From: Amorphophallus konjac
Taxonomy: Eukaryota > Streptophyta > Magnoliopsida > Alismatales > Araceae
Direction of reading: 5' to 3'
Length of the DNA stretch: 64,000 nt
Assembly: GCA_022559845.1 (NCBI GenBank)
Contig: CM040126.1
Coordinates: 224,198,641-224,262,640, forward strand
Of this stretch, positions 33,136 to 44,130 are shown one piece after another. Below the pieces are notes generated by a model. It searched no databases. It worked only from the letters and a program-made list of their open reading frames with translations, and was not told the DNA's origin. The first letter of the stretch is position 1; every line of letters begins with the position of its first letter. The position numbers were made by a program, and so were the translations under genes.

Positions 33136-33497
33136 GGGGAAACAAATTCCTCGTACTTGGAACGCTGCGACATTACGAAAATTCTATTTCTGAGCCCATC
33201 CATACATGTAAGAAGTCAATTAAGATGGCAACCCTCATTTTTATTGCATCAACATTTTTTATACATTAGATAGGTCGTAGCTAGTACAATATATTTATAA
33301 AAAAGATACAAATGTACAATAAGGACTAATAGCTCGGCGCGGACAGGGTTAGCAGCCTCAGACAGAGCCACAGACTCCGCCAAGTGTGGAAACTGGCTCG
33401 GGAAGTAAGGCAGCCGACCTACTCTGCTCGGGTGGTCAAGAAGAGATGGTATCGGTAAAAAATAAGAAAAGGCTCCATCACGAATTGATGGTGCCGT
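33136..33497. other. Unassigned sequence between D and F
   Basis: 362 bp with no match I can see to any other part of the window. AT-rich on the left, more GC-rich near 33340-33420. It could be host sequence, an older element or a LTR tail. No convincing ORF. Confidence 0.4.
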
Positions 33498-33887
33498 TGT
33501 AATGTCCTGGATTCTTCGGATCGGAATCAGAGAGCTATCGGATCGCTTTCGTGGGTCCTGATACGTACTTTACGATCCACTTGAGTTTTTCCCTTGTATA
33601 ACTTGCGGAATCCTGTGGAGAGTTGACCGTTGAGTTTTACTACTCATGGACGCTACAGGTGCATTGTGCTCGTTCTGAGGATCGCGAAGACTATTTTTTC
33701 ATATTTTTCTAAATTTATGGATTTTTGTGCCAAAAATTAGATTTTAGGAAAATTACATAATTTCCTAATTTATTTTTATTCTTAACCATTTTCTCTCTCC
33801 TCTCTCTCCCCTCACGTCTCTCATTTCTCTCCCTCCATTCTCTCTCCTCTCTTCTCCTCTCAACGCGGGACGTGCGACCGTGGCGAG
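33498..33887 (+). mobile_element. Element F: start of a gypsy-type LTR
   Basis: Begins TGTAATGTCCTGGATTC and parallels LTR G (61030 onward: TGTAATGCCCTGGATCC) through the GGAACC/GGAATCC and GATGCTACAG/GACGCTACAG landmarks, a TTTTTGTGC-like segment, a TTTCCTAATTT segment and a CT-rich tract. It is cut at 33888 by the LTR of element H, and the rest is not seen in this window. The five bases GCCGT before it are the presumed target site. Confidence 0.75.
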
Positions 33888-34787
33888 TGTTGACATTTTA
33901 TTCTTTCTTCGATGTGTGAAGTGTGAATGTGATGATTTCCAATAAAGCACAAAATGATGCAAGCAATAAACAAATACGTGATCGCCACCAAGGCTAGCAA
34001 TGCAAAGGAGTGCACCATGTACCTTGGAAAGAAGATGTGGATTAAGACACTCGCCAACGGAACAACACTGTTGCAGGAAGAAGACGGTCCTCGGTGGGCC
34101 GCAGGTGTGATCAAGATGGTTGGACGAAGACTGCCGTGTCCAGGAGGACGGTCGAATGATAGGCCGCCACGTACATCGAGACAGAACACGGGTCTGGACA
34201 TTTTGAAAATGCAAGAATAGGAACGAGATGGTCCTAGAAGGGCCGCAATCCGGCGTGAAATGGCCAGGTGGAAGGCCTCTACAAAAGGAAACGGTCTAGA
34301 CCCGAATGTTAGACTTGAACCTCCACCCCTTCCGGCTGGCCAGGAGGGATGGGCCTCGTATCGAAACGACTGCTGACCTACAAAAGAACTCAAAAGACCA
34401 CAAGAAACACCCAGATTAGATCAAGGATCGTGCAATATCTATAAACATGAACAATGACCAAAACGCATGATTAAAAGGGTGGATACCTGGGGGTGGTGGT
34501 TTTTAAACCCCTGTGGGGCATAAAAAAATGATAGGAGGATGTAAATGAATGCAAGACAATAGTGAAAACGTGGAGAAGGAAAGGAAAGATGATGCTAGAA
34601 TGACCAAGAACAATGACCAAACACAACGTGGGGAAGACACAAAAGAACATAATGGAACCAATACTCCCTGGACCAAAGACTTGAAGGATGTGGAACAGTG
34701 GTTCTCCCTGGCTGAGACTCGCTCTAGAAACCGACAGCACCTCGATGCGAGCTCTAAAATCTCCCCCCCCCCCCTGAGCCAATGATT

Positions 34788-34798
34788 CTATTTATAGA
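34788..34798 (-). promoter_or_regulatory. TATA box of LTR H
   Basis: Minus strand TCTATAAATAG, a strong plant TATA consensus, preceded upstream by the LTR's start about 530 bp away. It confirms minus-strand orientation. Confidence 0.7.
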
Positions 34799-35006
34799 CC
34801 CATGAAACCCTAGCTCAAGTTAAGGGGATAAGAGTGAAAATTAGCTTTAATCCCTTTAATAAAACTCGAAGATTAATGTCCCAAGAGTCCCCAAGATCAA
34901 ACGGCACCTCTTAAGGCTCAAAACCTGCATAGAAAACCGTGGAGCAAGGGTTCTGTTCGACCATGGATAGAGAGAGAAAAGCCAATCGATGCAGGACTCC
35001 CGGCCA

Positions 35007-35070
35007 TGAATAGCGGTCTTGCGATGGACCGCCACCTTCACAAAATGGTCCATCGCGCGACCGCTATTCA
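35007..35070. repeat. 24 bp stem hairpin in LTR H
   Basis: Arms 35007-35030 and 35047-35070 pair at 22 of 24 positions around a 16 nt loop. The arms contain AGCGGTC and GACCGCT, the same core as the short palindromes elsewhere, so it looks like two modules arranged head to head. Confidence 0.85.
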
Positions 35071-35324
35071 GGTGGTCGTTGGAAAAAATAAATAATCTAA
35101 ATATGAGATAAATATGCATATTTATCCCAAAGACCAAGTCAAATCAAGGCCCATTATGCCCAAACTCAAAAAAAATGGGGAAACAAGCCTATCCAGGGAG
35201 AAAATACCCATAAAGTAGGCGCAGAAACCATCTAGAAACGACCCAATGAGTAATGAACAACTTGAGGCATTATAAATAAGGTAAGAAAATGACTCAACTT
35301 AAAAGCAAAAAATGGGTGTCAACA

Positions 35325-35337
35325 GATGCCCCTCCTT
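35325..35337 (-). other. Polypurine tract of element H
   Basis: Minus strand AAGGAGGGGCATC adjoins the LTR start TGTTGACACCC, as is common at the 3' end of Tat elements. Confidence 0.75.
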
Positions 35338-36642
35338 AACGTCCTCTTTGTAGGGGAGCAAGCGGAGGTGAAGCGAAGGCGAAATGGAAACATAGAGACG
35401 AAGCGGAAATGCAGCGGAGCGGACTGAAAAGCGGGCGTGAAGGTAAACGACACCCGCTCTCAACCAACGAGCGATAGGAATCTTCCGGGAAACTTCAAAC
35501 CAATCACAAGGAATGATCGGACCAAAATGACACCAGCCTGGAGGAGCTAACTAAAGGAAAAATATGACCAACCTCATCAGGGGACACAATCCACGACCAA
35601 TGAGGGGATCGAAACAAGAAGTAAAGGAAAATAAAAGGAAGCAGACTAAACTCTAGACAGGGACTCTCAGTCAACCAAACCAGGTGAAACAATCTGAAAA
35701 AACCTTCCAATTTTGAGTGGAATACTCTTTCCTACCCAAAACCATGGATGCACAATTATCTATCACCAATGAGATATTTTAGACAGATTAGGGACATGAA
35801 TGCTCAAGATGCGTATGATGCATGCTGGGCTAAAATAAAAGAAATCATCAAAACAAATGTAAAGAAAGTTAAAAAATAGAAAGTACTCGAGAATAATATT
35901 GCTAGACTAGAATAATTAGGATTGGGACCTTATCTGCAACCACGGCATGCAAGATAGAACCATCGTTCCCCAATTCCTCCAACCTAACGGCTTCTCCAAC
36001 GATTAAACATGTGCATCAAGATCATCATCATTTTTGTTAAAGGGGAACATCAGATCCCAGAACACATGAATGACCAGCCGGTTCTCGAGATAATATATAA
36101 TGTAAATACCATATAATAATGCATTAAGAGGCTAAAGGGATACGAAATACTTACCTAACTTACCTATCGAATCGAGGGACGTGTAGCATGGCGAGGCAGG
36201 ATATATCATAAATTTTGTAATTCAACATTATTCAAATAGCCAAGATATCAAAAATAATCACAAGCATGCATGGGAATTACTCGAAAGATCACGCGAGCAT
36301 GAATTAAGCATGGCAACATCATAAGCCCTTCAAAATAAAACGGCCTTTTGACAACCGCTAAACAAATGAAACGGCCACTCGTGCGACCGTTGATTTATCT
36401 CAAACGGCCACATATGAGACTGTTACTCAAAGAACGACGGTCAGACAATGACCATCTTGACAAGCTTAGCGGCCAGTCGTGTGACCGCTAGCTGAAGGTC
36501 AATTTTCAAAAAAAAACGGACCTACCCCCTTCGTCTTCCTCATTTCACACACACACATTGGAACAAAAACCACCGAGAGCCTCCCCCCCACCAAGCAACC
36601 ACCGAGCTCCCATCTTCCTAGCCCTCACAAGGATGCAGTCGG
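35338..36642. other. Non-coding 3' region of element H
   Basis: No coding sequence recognised. It holds a purine-rich stretch with repeated AGCGGA/AGCGAA units (35350-35440), AT-rich sequence, and at 36340-36505 a cluster of palindromic modules with ACGGCC...GACCGTT and AGCGGCC...GACCGCT arms. Confidence 0.5.
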
Positions 36643-39490
36643 ATGAGAATCAAGAAGCAAGCGTTGAAGCGATTTGCACGCCGGATGACCGGAGAGGAAG
36701 AAGCACTGCCGTCGATGAACCGATCAGAGGGAGAAGTACCACCACCGGTCGAGGTCGACGGAGAGGGAGAGGAGCCTTCCACGGCCGCCGGAGTGCCCGA
36801 GGAGAAGGAAACACAACAGAAAGGTGAAGAAGCAGCAGCAGTGATCGAGAAATTGGCTGGAGGAGCCCCGTCGTCTGAGGTAGGCCAGAAACTTAAAACC
36901 CCCCTTTTCAAATTTTAAACAATGCATGAGTGATTAGACGGGAGGAAAGGGGTCACACCAACCCCTAGGACCAAGTGTAAGGGCCCCTAGGGCCATTTCC
37001 ATAGACGGGGAGGCAGAAAACCGCCATCCGCCATGGCGAGGATAAAAATGGTCTTAACAGGAATCGCTAAGGGAATCAGACGGTCCGCCTGTGACCGCTA
37101 GGTGGGAACCGAAAGGTGAAAACGGTCCGAACCAGGCTGTCGAGAGATAAAACGGTCTCTGAAAGACCGCTAGGACACCGAAAACGGTCTAAGAGCGACC
37201 GTTAGATGGAAGCCGGCCAAAGGAGTTATTGAGGGTGAAAAATGGTCTGAAGGGGACTGTCAGGATGGCAACAACGGTTAATAGATGACCGTTAGACTGA
37301 TAAAAATGGCCCTAATGTGGCCACTACCTCAACAGACTGCATTTTTTTATTATTACAATGCATGACTATATGAAATGAATGACTGACATAAAAAGTTTAA
37401 TGCATGCAGGGAAAACGCCGGATGAGCATTTCATGGCTCTAGGTGTGGGCGGTGCACTTGGCACTACCGGACTTCCAGCGAGAGAGGCTAGCTTCCATGG
37501 GATTTACGGAGTTCCTTGGCATGGTGGTGATAAGGATGGACACGGCTCTCCTCTATGCTTTACACGACTGGTGGGATCCGGTGAGCCAGGCGTTCGTGTT
37601 CCCGTGGGGGCACATGATCCCGACGCTGGAGGACGTGGCACGGATCACCAAGCTACGAGTGCACGGCGTGCCAGTGAGTAGGAGGACCTACATAGACTAC
37701 CGAGAGCTGGCCCAGAGGCTGTTGGGACTCGAGCTGTAGAGACCGGAGTGACACTCTTTGGTGTTGCCGAGAGCGGGCCTTCAGGAGAGCTTAGGTCTAC
37801 GAGGAGCTGCGATCACCGTCGGAGAGCTGCCGGAGCAGCACTTGGAGCGTTTGATGGACCGAGCGCGACAGTGGGTAGCAATGGGACTGGGACCCGAGGT
37901 GGACGTGGTCCTGAGGTAGTTTCTGATGCTATTCTTCGGGAAGCTGATGTTTGTGACCAGAGCCGATGGTGTGAGCTGCAGGCTCTTACCCCTGGTCGAG
38001 GAGGTGGACAGAGTAGGCAAGTACGCGTGGGGCGCAATCGTGCTAGCATTGTTGTTCGGCACACTCAGCGTCACCAACCAGTGGACGATGCTAGGTGAAT
38101 TTTCCCCACTACTTCAGTTAAGACTTTGACTTCTAAATGTTGTGCAATTGCTATGACTTCTATATGCTAACACTTGATGTATGAAATGCAGGTATGGACC
38201 TACCTATATTTACCTGGACTGGGGAGAGGGTCAGAGGTGCACCCCGATCGAGTGCCCATCCTGAGGCAATGGACGGCGGTGCGGGAGACGGGCTCATTGA
38301 GGCGCCAGGTGCGGACGATCCAGGACGACATCGACATGCTACCCTATGCATCGGTAAGACCTAAATTTGAAATCTACAAATGCAATTACATGCATGGACA
38401 CTAATGCAATCTGCCACTACTTTGTAGGTCCGATGGCCTCCGTACCAGGGTGAGGGATAGCCCTGGGTGGTGGTGGCTCTAGCCAACATGGGACGCGACA
38501 TCTGGCTACATTCCATGAACGTGATCGAGCCGCTACACTACCGACTGATCATGAGGACCGTGGGTGTCCACCAGCCCGAGGTGGAGTTCCCTTCACGGGA
38601 GAGACCAGAGGAGCGTGTGGGATGACACTCACGCGAACTTGCAGTGGAGATCAGTCGGATCACGTGGGCGGTGGACCAGATCCGGGAATGGACTAGGTGA
38701 GGGCGAGTGGTACGAGCCCGAGCTGCCAGTGACGAGGCTTACTTGACCGCCTACGCATGACGCTATGGGGACCAGGTCTTCCGTGGCACCCGACAACCGG
38801 TACGACTCTTAAACTCATGCTCTCTAATATGCTCAAGATTATGATGCACTAATGCTTGACATTCTACATGTAGCTTGATCCCCAAGGACCGATTGCTGAG
38901 CTCCAGGGGTTACTCCACTCCATGGTCTAGCAGCGGGATGAGCTCCAATGCTCCCTAGCCCTCCTGGTTAGCTTTAGTCAATCTCAGACCTAAAATGTCA
39001 TGCTATGCTTATGAGACTGACATACTCCTGTATGTAGCGTGCTGAGGGAGTTCAGCGCCAGGGACCCGATGCACCATCCTCTTCCTCCCAGCCACCAGCG
39101 GATCAGGCTGAGCGAGATGCGGACTTTGCGCGGGCAGTGGCATGAGTTGAGGAGGCTCAGGCCACACTTGCAGAGAGCGTAAGCAAATAGTTGTACTTCC
39201 CCTTTGACCTTATGATTATGAATGTAAATGACTGACCACGATGAGTGTATGCGTAGGCAAGAGAGCTAGCGGCAGCGCTGAGTGATGCCACTCGGCAGAG
39301 AGAGGAGACGGAGCACTTTCGGGCAAAGGCAGAGCGCTCTTGTGCACAGGCAGCAGAGGCAGAGCACCTTCGTGCCGAGGCGGCAGAGTTGAGGAGCGAG
39401 CTAGAGTGATCTCGGCTGCAGGTAGCCGAGCTGAGAGGTGCAGTGGGGGCGTACCGGCAGTCCCCCCAAGCGATGAGCCAGAGATCATAG
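36643..39490 (+). pseudogene. Antisense plant mobile domain (PMD) gene of element H
   Basis: Plus-strand, intron-containing pseudogene antisense to H. Proposed exons by GT/AG borders: 36643-36879 (acidic N-terminus), 37410-38094, 38192-38353, 38428-38799, 38874-38966, 39038-39178 and 39257-39490. Exon 2 encodes the PMD start (ALHDWWDPVSQAFVFPWGHM, TLEDVARITKLRVHGVPV) and, after in-frame stops near 37738 and 37917, CRLLPLVEEVDRVGKYAWGA. Exon 4 has ALANMGRDIWLHSMNVIEPL and HYRLIMRTVGVHQPEVEFPS. The last exon is an Ala/Glu-rich coiled coil (AEAEHLRAEAAELRSELE). PMD proteins occur in genes and transposons. The function here is unknown. Confidence 0.75.
37076..37322. repeat. Palindromic module array in the PMD intron
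   Basis: Seven consecutive modules of about 20-24 bp at 30-40 bp spacing: ACGGTC...GACCGCTAG, ACGGTCT...AGACCGCTAG, ACGGTCT...GACCGTTAG, ACGGTTA...GACCGTTAG and weaker variants. It lies in intron 1 of the antisense gene, which is the 3' internal region of H. Confidence 0.8.
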
Positions 39491-39839
39491 CGTAGCAGGA
39501 CTCCGAGCGGCTCGCACATCAGCGCCTATAGAGACTATGTTGTGTCCCTGTGTTTTGATGATGTCAAAACTGTGACTGTGAGTCATGTATACTCTTTAAT
39601 ATGATCAATCAATGTGGTTTGTTGATAAAGAATCATGCATATGCTCTCATTACTCTGGTTGTGCTGTTGACTTGTTCAAGTTGCATAAAGTACAGGTTGA
39701 AAGCCAGTTAAAATCAGAACTCAATGCACAGTCAACGAGAAAAGTCAACATGGTCAATGAAGTCAATGCACAGTCAATGAGAATTGTCAATAGTCTTGGT
39801 TGGCAAGTCAAAGTCCAAGGCAGTGCAAGCTGACACCTA

Positions 39840-40657
39840 AGGTCGATGCAGCTTCTGTGGTTGATGAAGTAAGGTCGATGCTACTTCAATTACTTCAGAA
39901 CAAAGGTCGATGCATGCACTATTCATATGGAGAGCTAAGGTCGATGCAGCTTCTATGGTTGATGAATGAAGGTCGATGCACGTTTTGCATTATGCATATA
40001 CAAGGTCGATGCTACTTCAATCTGCACGCAACTAAGGTCGAGGCTACCTCAGTTACTGCCGAACCAAATTCGATGCACATTGATTAACTCTGAAAAGTGG
40101 GTCAGTGCATGTTCTGGTCCAAGTACACAAGGTCTGTGCATACATGGTTCCAGGGTCAGTGCATGTTCTGCTTCAAATACACAAGGTCTGTGCACATGTC
40201 CGATGCAGGTCGATGCTAGTTAGCTGGGGACCAATGAAGGTCGATGCTAGTAAACTGGGGACTAATGAAGGTCGATGCACATGTGCTTACAAGGTCAGTG
40301 CATCTTTTGGCATTTGGCTTACAAGGTCAGTGCACCTTGACTCATTCAGCAAAAAAGGTTAGTGCACCTTTGGTCCATCAGTGAAGAAGGTCGATGCACA
40401 TCCTTCCAACCCAGAACAAGGTCGATGCACCTTTGGTTCCTCAGCGAAGGAAGGTCGGTGCACATTTTTGTCTGCATGGGACAAAGGTCGAAGCATATCC
40501 TAGCAACGAAGAAAGAAGGTCGATGCACCTGTGTGATTTCAAGAAGAGAGGTCGGTGCACATTTGAGCAACTTCAAAAGGAAGGTCAGGGCACATTGGTC
40601 AACTCTGAAGAGAGGTCGGTGCACATTTAAGCAACCTCAAAAGAAGGTCGATGCACA
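39840..40657 (+). repeat. Array of about 27 GGTCGATGCA-like motifs
   Basis: Motif consensus RGGTCGATGCAC with variants (GGTCAGTGCA, GGTCTGTGCA, GGTCGGTGCA), at about 31 bp average spacing. The spacers have no common sequence beyond a frequent AAG or GAAG before the motif. About eight more, looser copies follow K1 (42968-43275). All are on the plus strand, the sense strand of the LTR. Confidence 0.88.
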
Positions 40658-40661
40658 TTTC

Positions 40662-42951
40662 TGATGCGGGACAGACACGGGGGACCGACTCTATATGATG
40701 CGGACCTCGGACTCTAGATGGAGATGCGACCAGCAACACACAAATTGGAGAGGCTTCGGCCCGACATGATGAGTTCCTATGGGCTATATGTCACTAACAG
40801 AAACGCAAGCTCACTCGTCGTCCCAAGCGAGGGAAACGCGGATTGTGCACGGTTGAAGAACCGACAGAGTTAAGGGTAGTCGACTCACTTCCGGATTCGG
40901 ATCGAGTCACGGGACGGGTCACTCTCACACTCACAGCGGTGACATGGACTCACGGGCTAGTTCCTATCGCACTCGGCAGCGGCCTAAGATCATATACTAA
41001 ACTAGCAAGTAAATGCCAAGAAGTTACGATCTTTACCTCCACGCACCCGGCGTGGGGAAGACAACCCCGGCCAATCTCGGACTCCCGGTTAACAAATTTT
41101 ACAGTAGTACAAAAATTTGACCCACTCCACGCAGGGAGGTAATAGGTCACATGTGGGGCCCGGGAGTCACGACAATCGGGTTGACGGGCAGCATCTTGAT
41201 GTCACCCGGCGGTGCCGAACCCGCGTTTGTAGTGCTGTCCGGACGGAGCGATCTACGGGTCCGTGGGGCCCACAGACGGCGCTGTCCTCCGGGTCTGCTA
41301 GGGTGGGGCCCGCTGTGATGGGGACCCCTGGTGGCGTGCCTCCCTGGACGGCGGTCGGCCGAAACACCGGTCGGAGGCCGATCGGTTCCGATCTCCAAGC
41401 TTGGAAGTTGTTGTCCACGGACTTGTGCTTTTGTTTTCAGACGCGCGCTCCGGCGAGATCGATCGCTGCGATCAGTCCCGATATCGGATCGACGATCAGG
41501 AGTTACCGTTGGAAAGCTCTTTCGAATTACTTCAAGATAGGGCCGGAGAGATCAGCTGGATCCGCACGGATCTGATCTTAAACTATTTTTGAAGCTTCTG
41601 TTGCACAGTACCCGAAATCTTAGAACAGCAGGGCAGTTTCTTGAGAACTGCCTTTGACTGTAAAGTAAACCTCAGATTCAGACTTCAATCTCTTCATAAA
41701 AGTTGTGGAGGGGAAAGAGAGGAAAACGGTAATAATTTTTGTGAAGGGATTGGTGGAGTTTTGGATTTGTTATGGATTTTACACTGACTGGTGGTCGGAT
41801 CTGGACCTTGGCTGACAGAACTGTAAATGGATCTGAAAGTGAATTTTAGAAAATTGGAGATGACCTTTCGAAATTCCACAAAAATTCGTGGGTGGAGGGG
41901 TTGGTAGATGGAACCTCCAGTAAAATTGGGGGCTCTAGGAAAAATCAAAGAGGGGTCCGAAGATTGGAAACTCAGGGCGGGTGGAAATCAAAACTGAAAC
42001 CAGACAGATCTGGGATGAAATGGTGGACGAAAATGGAAAAATGGATTTCGGGATCTAGAGGCCAAACCAATTTTTCTGAGAGCTATAGGGGACCTATGGA
42101 ACACGCCCTCAAAATCCCAGCTCTTGACGATCTTGTGGTGAAGAGCAAAAATTCGTGGAAGATGCTGCTATTGGATGAAGATAGAACTCCGACGGCAACC
42201 GTGGTGGTGCGATGGCGGCACGGTGGCGGCGGCGGCGACGACGACGAGCTCTGGAACTGATAGGGGAGGCTTCACACCTCCATAATACAGCCTTCCCAGC
42301 TGCAAGGGGGGGAGAGAGGGGAGAGAGAAGGGGGCGGCCAAGGCTCCTTCCAACAATAATCAAGATTTCTTCTTCATTAATTCTTCTAAATTGGGAAATA
42401 CAAGCCATTTATATGAAAGGCCAAAAGACACAAAATACCCTTGGACTTAGGGTTTGGGGAATAAACAAATGGGATAGAACTAATTAGTGCTAATACCATT
42501 TTTACAAAAAATAAAATGCTTGATGGTGAGAGGGGGGCACCCCCTTGACTATGGTGTCAAGGTTGGTGGCCAACCTTGACATTTCAAGTCATTTGTCCCC
42601 CACTTGGCCCACCCTTCTAGAAGCCCCCAATTGACATGTTGACTGACCCCACATGGGCCCTGGGGATGAGGTGGATCAATGGGAGGAGGTCTGGGGGGCC
42701 CGCGGGACCCAGGTGGTCCATATTACACATAAACCCCTCTTACAAACCAAATTACAAACCGAATAAAGACAAATAAAAACACACTACACACATATAAAGT
42801 CCCAGTAAATGTGATAAATGCCGAGACTCAATGGGGAGTCGCCATACTGTCTCCGAGCCAGATGGACGCCGAAGTGGCTCGGGTGGTGCTCCGTGTACGG
42901 TACCGGTGGCTCGGCGTATCATGCTTCTCGATCGCGCGGGTGTCCGCACCA
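40662..42951 (-). mobile_element. Solo LTR K1 with ATTTC target duplication
   Basis: Starts TGATGCGGGACA at 40662, ends TGTCCGCACCA at 42951, and is flanked by ATTTC at 40657-40661 and 42952-42956. Without it, the J motif array is continuous. K2 has the same ends and shared internal blocks (CACGGGACGGGT, TACCTCCACGC, GGCGTGGGGAAG). A minus-strand TATA-like site at 42405-42418 suggests minus orientation. No internal coding region, PBS or PPT is present, so it is a solo LTR. A CGG/CGA-rich run lies at 42223-42250. Its small ORFs are not called. Confidence 0.93.
42405..42418 (-). promoter_or_regulatory. Probable TATA box of solo LTR K1
   Basis: Minus strand CTTTCATATAAATGG. K2 has CCCCATATAAAAGG at the equivalent place (49242-49254). 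Confidence 0.55.
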
Positions 42952-43402
42952 ATTTCCTTTGTGCATGTAGAAGGTCTATGCATGCTTCTAGGTCTGAGCA
43001 CATTCTCTAAGCACTGTGCGACAAGGTCGATGCATGTGCCTTTCCTAGTCATGCAGATGAAGTGTTTGATGCCGACAAGGTCGATGCACATCAACACTAT
43101 AAGACCCACAAGTCAGTGCACATCAGCATTCTTTGATCTTGAAGGTCAATGTATCTATGAGGTAGCTTGAAGTAGAAGATCAAAGCTCCATTTGACAAGG
43201 TCGAAGCACATATAGTGGTGAAGCACAATCAACTCAATGCACTTATTGAGATGTTCACCAAGGTCGGTGCAGCTGCTGGGATTTGAGGTCAATAAAGGAG
43301 AAGGAAAAGTGTTCGATGAAATGCCTAAGTGAATAGGTGGCAACGACATCACTTGAGGCAGATAGGTGACTGGGCTTCAACCAATCATTACTATAGCAGG
43401 CG

Positions 43403-43688
43403 CATTACAAGAAATTGGCCTTTACCTATGTTTAAAAAACATAGGTATAGGTCCAAAAAACATAGGTAAAGCCTTTGGCCACGTTTGCTTGCCACGCTTT
43501 CAAAGCGTGGAGCTTGCTCGTGTGACTATAGTTTATACCTATGTTTCTTTGAAATGTAGGTATAGTTCAACCTATCCCTACGCTTTTAAAGCATAGGAAT
43601 AGTCCAATAAAAAGCATAGGTAGATATCGACCTATACCTACATTTAGAAAGAGTAGGAATAGTCCCTCAAAAAGCGTAGGTAGATATC
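43403..43688 (+). mobile_element. CACTA (En/Spm) transposon end, truncated
   Basis: Begins CATTACAAGAAATTGG, one base from the CACTACAAGAAA terminal repeat of plant CACTA elements. It continues with six or more subterminal copies of ACCTATG...CATAGGT and ACCTACGCTTT in both orientations, the usual transposase-binding layout. It is cut at 43689 by LTR E, and the rest is not in the window. Confidence 0.8.
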
Positions 43689-44121
43689 TATAACATCCCG
43701 AGAATTTAATTAGAACTAAATGGTGGAATTTAAAATTTTAAAAGGATCTTTCAGGAGAAACTCGAATAATTCATAAAAATCTGGAAAAATGATAATCGTG
43801 TAGGGGATGAAAGTTTAGGTTGTTGTCCTTTTGAGTCAAACCCTAATTAAAACACTAACCAAGCCGAAATAAGGAATTAAGGCTAGAATTAGACCTTTAA
43901 GTAACCAGACCTTATATCACTTAATTTGAGCCCAAATCAAGCCCATTAGATAGGCCTCGATCGGTAGCCCATTAGCCCTCTCGTTTCATGCCGAAACCCT
44001 AGCTCTAAGAATTCGAATTTGAGGCGAGACGACGACGTGACCGGGTCAATGCGCGAATAACGCACGATCGGAGTTTGTGGACTCTTCCAGCCTAATCGAT
44101 GCCTCTAGGGTTCAATTAATC

Positions 44122-44130
44122 CTATAAATC
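44122..44130 (+). promoter_or_regulatory. TATA box of LTR E
   Basis: CTATAAATC about 430 bp into the LTR, the same relative place as in C (about 480 bp). Confidence 0.6.

Larger units (their letters stand above)
33888..35324 (-). repeat. 3' LTR of element H (1437 bp)
   Basis: Edges TGTTGACATT (left) and GGGTGTCAACA (right) form the terminal inverted bases of the LTR. A purine tract on the minus strand abuts the right edge. A minus-strand TATA box lies at 34788-34798. The flanking base run GCGAG (33883-33887) is the presumed target duplication. Confidence 0.85.
33888..39537 (-). mobile_element. Element H: Tat-like retrotransposon with antisense PMD gene
   Basis: Minus-strand element with its 3' LTR (33888-35324), PPT and 3' internal region. 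The LTR starts TGTTGACACCC in element orientation, like LTR A (TGTTGACACCT). The internal region holds a plus-strand (antisense) plant-mobile-domain pseudogene. It is cut at 39538 by LTR J, so no gag or pol is visible. The Tat assignment is an inference from the LTR ends, the PPT and the antisense ORF. Confidence 0.75.
39538..43402 (+). mobile_element. Element J: copia-type LTR, 3' truncated
   Basis: Starts TGTTGTGTCCCTGTGTTTTG and continues with GATGATGTCAAA, a start typical of SIRE/Maximus LTRs. It cuts element H at 39538 (presumed target GACTA, 39533-39537). It carries a motif array (39840-40657, continuing 42960-43275), is interrupted by solo LTR K1 (40662-42951), and stops at the CACTA end at 43403. 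No J coding region is visible. Confidence 0.7.

Noticed and set aside
33765..34393. Minus-strand ORFs of 149 and 177 aa
   Set aside because: They run across the F/H LTR junction, so they join sequence from two elements by chance.
36558..36827. 89 aa ORF (Arg/Gly-rich) before the PMD exons
   Set aside because: It overlaps in another frame the acidic frame from 36643 that leads to a plausible splice donor. Composition suggests a shadow frame.
39840..40657. CRISPR-like array (short repeat, unique spacers)
   Set aside because: Repeat is only 10-12 bp and variable, spacing is irregular, there are no cas genes, and it is inside a plant LTR.
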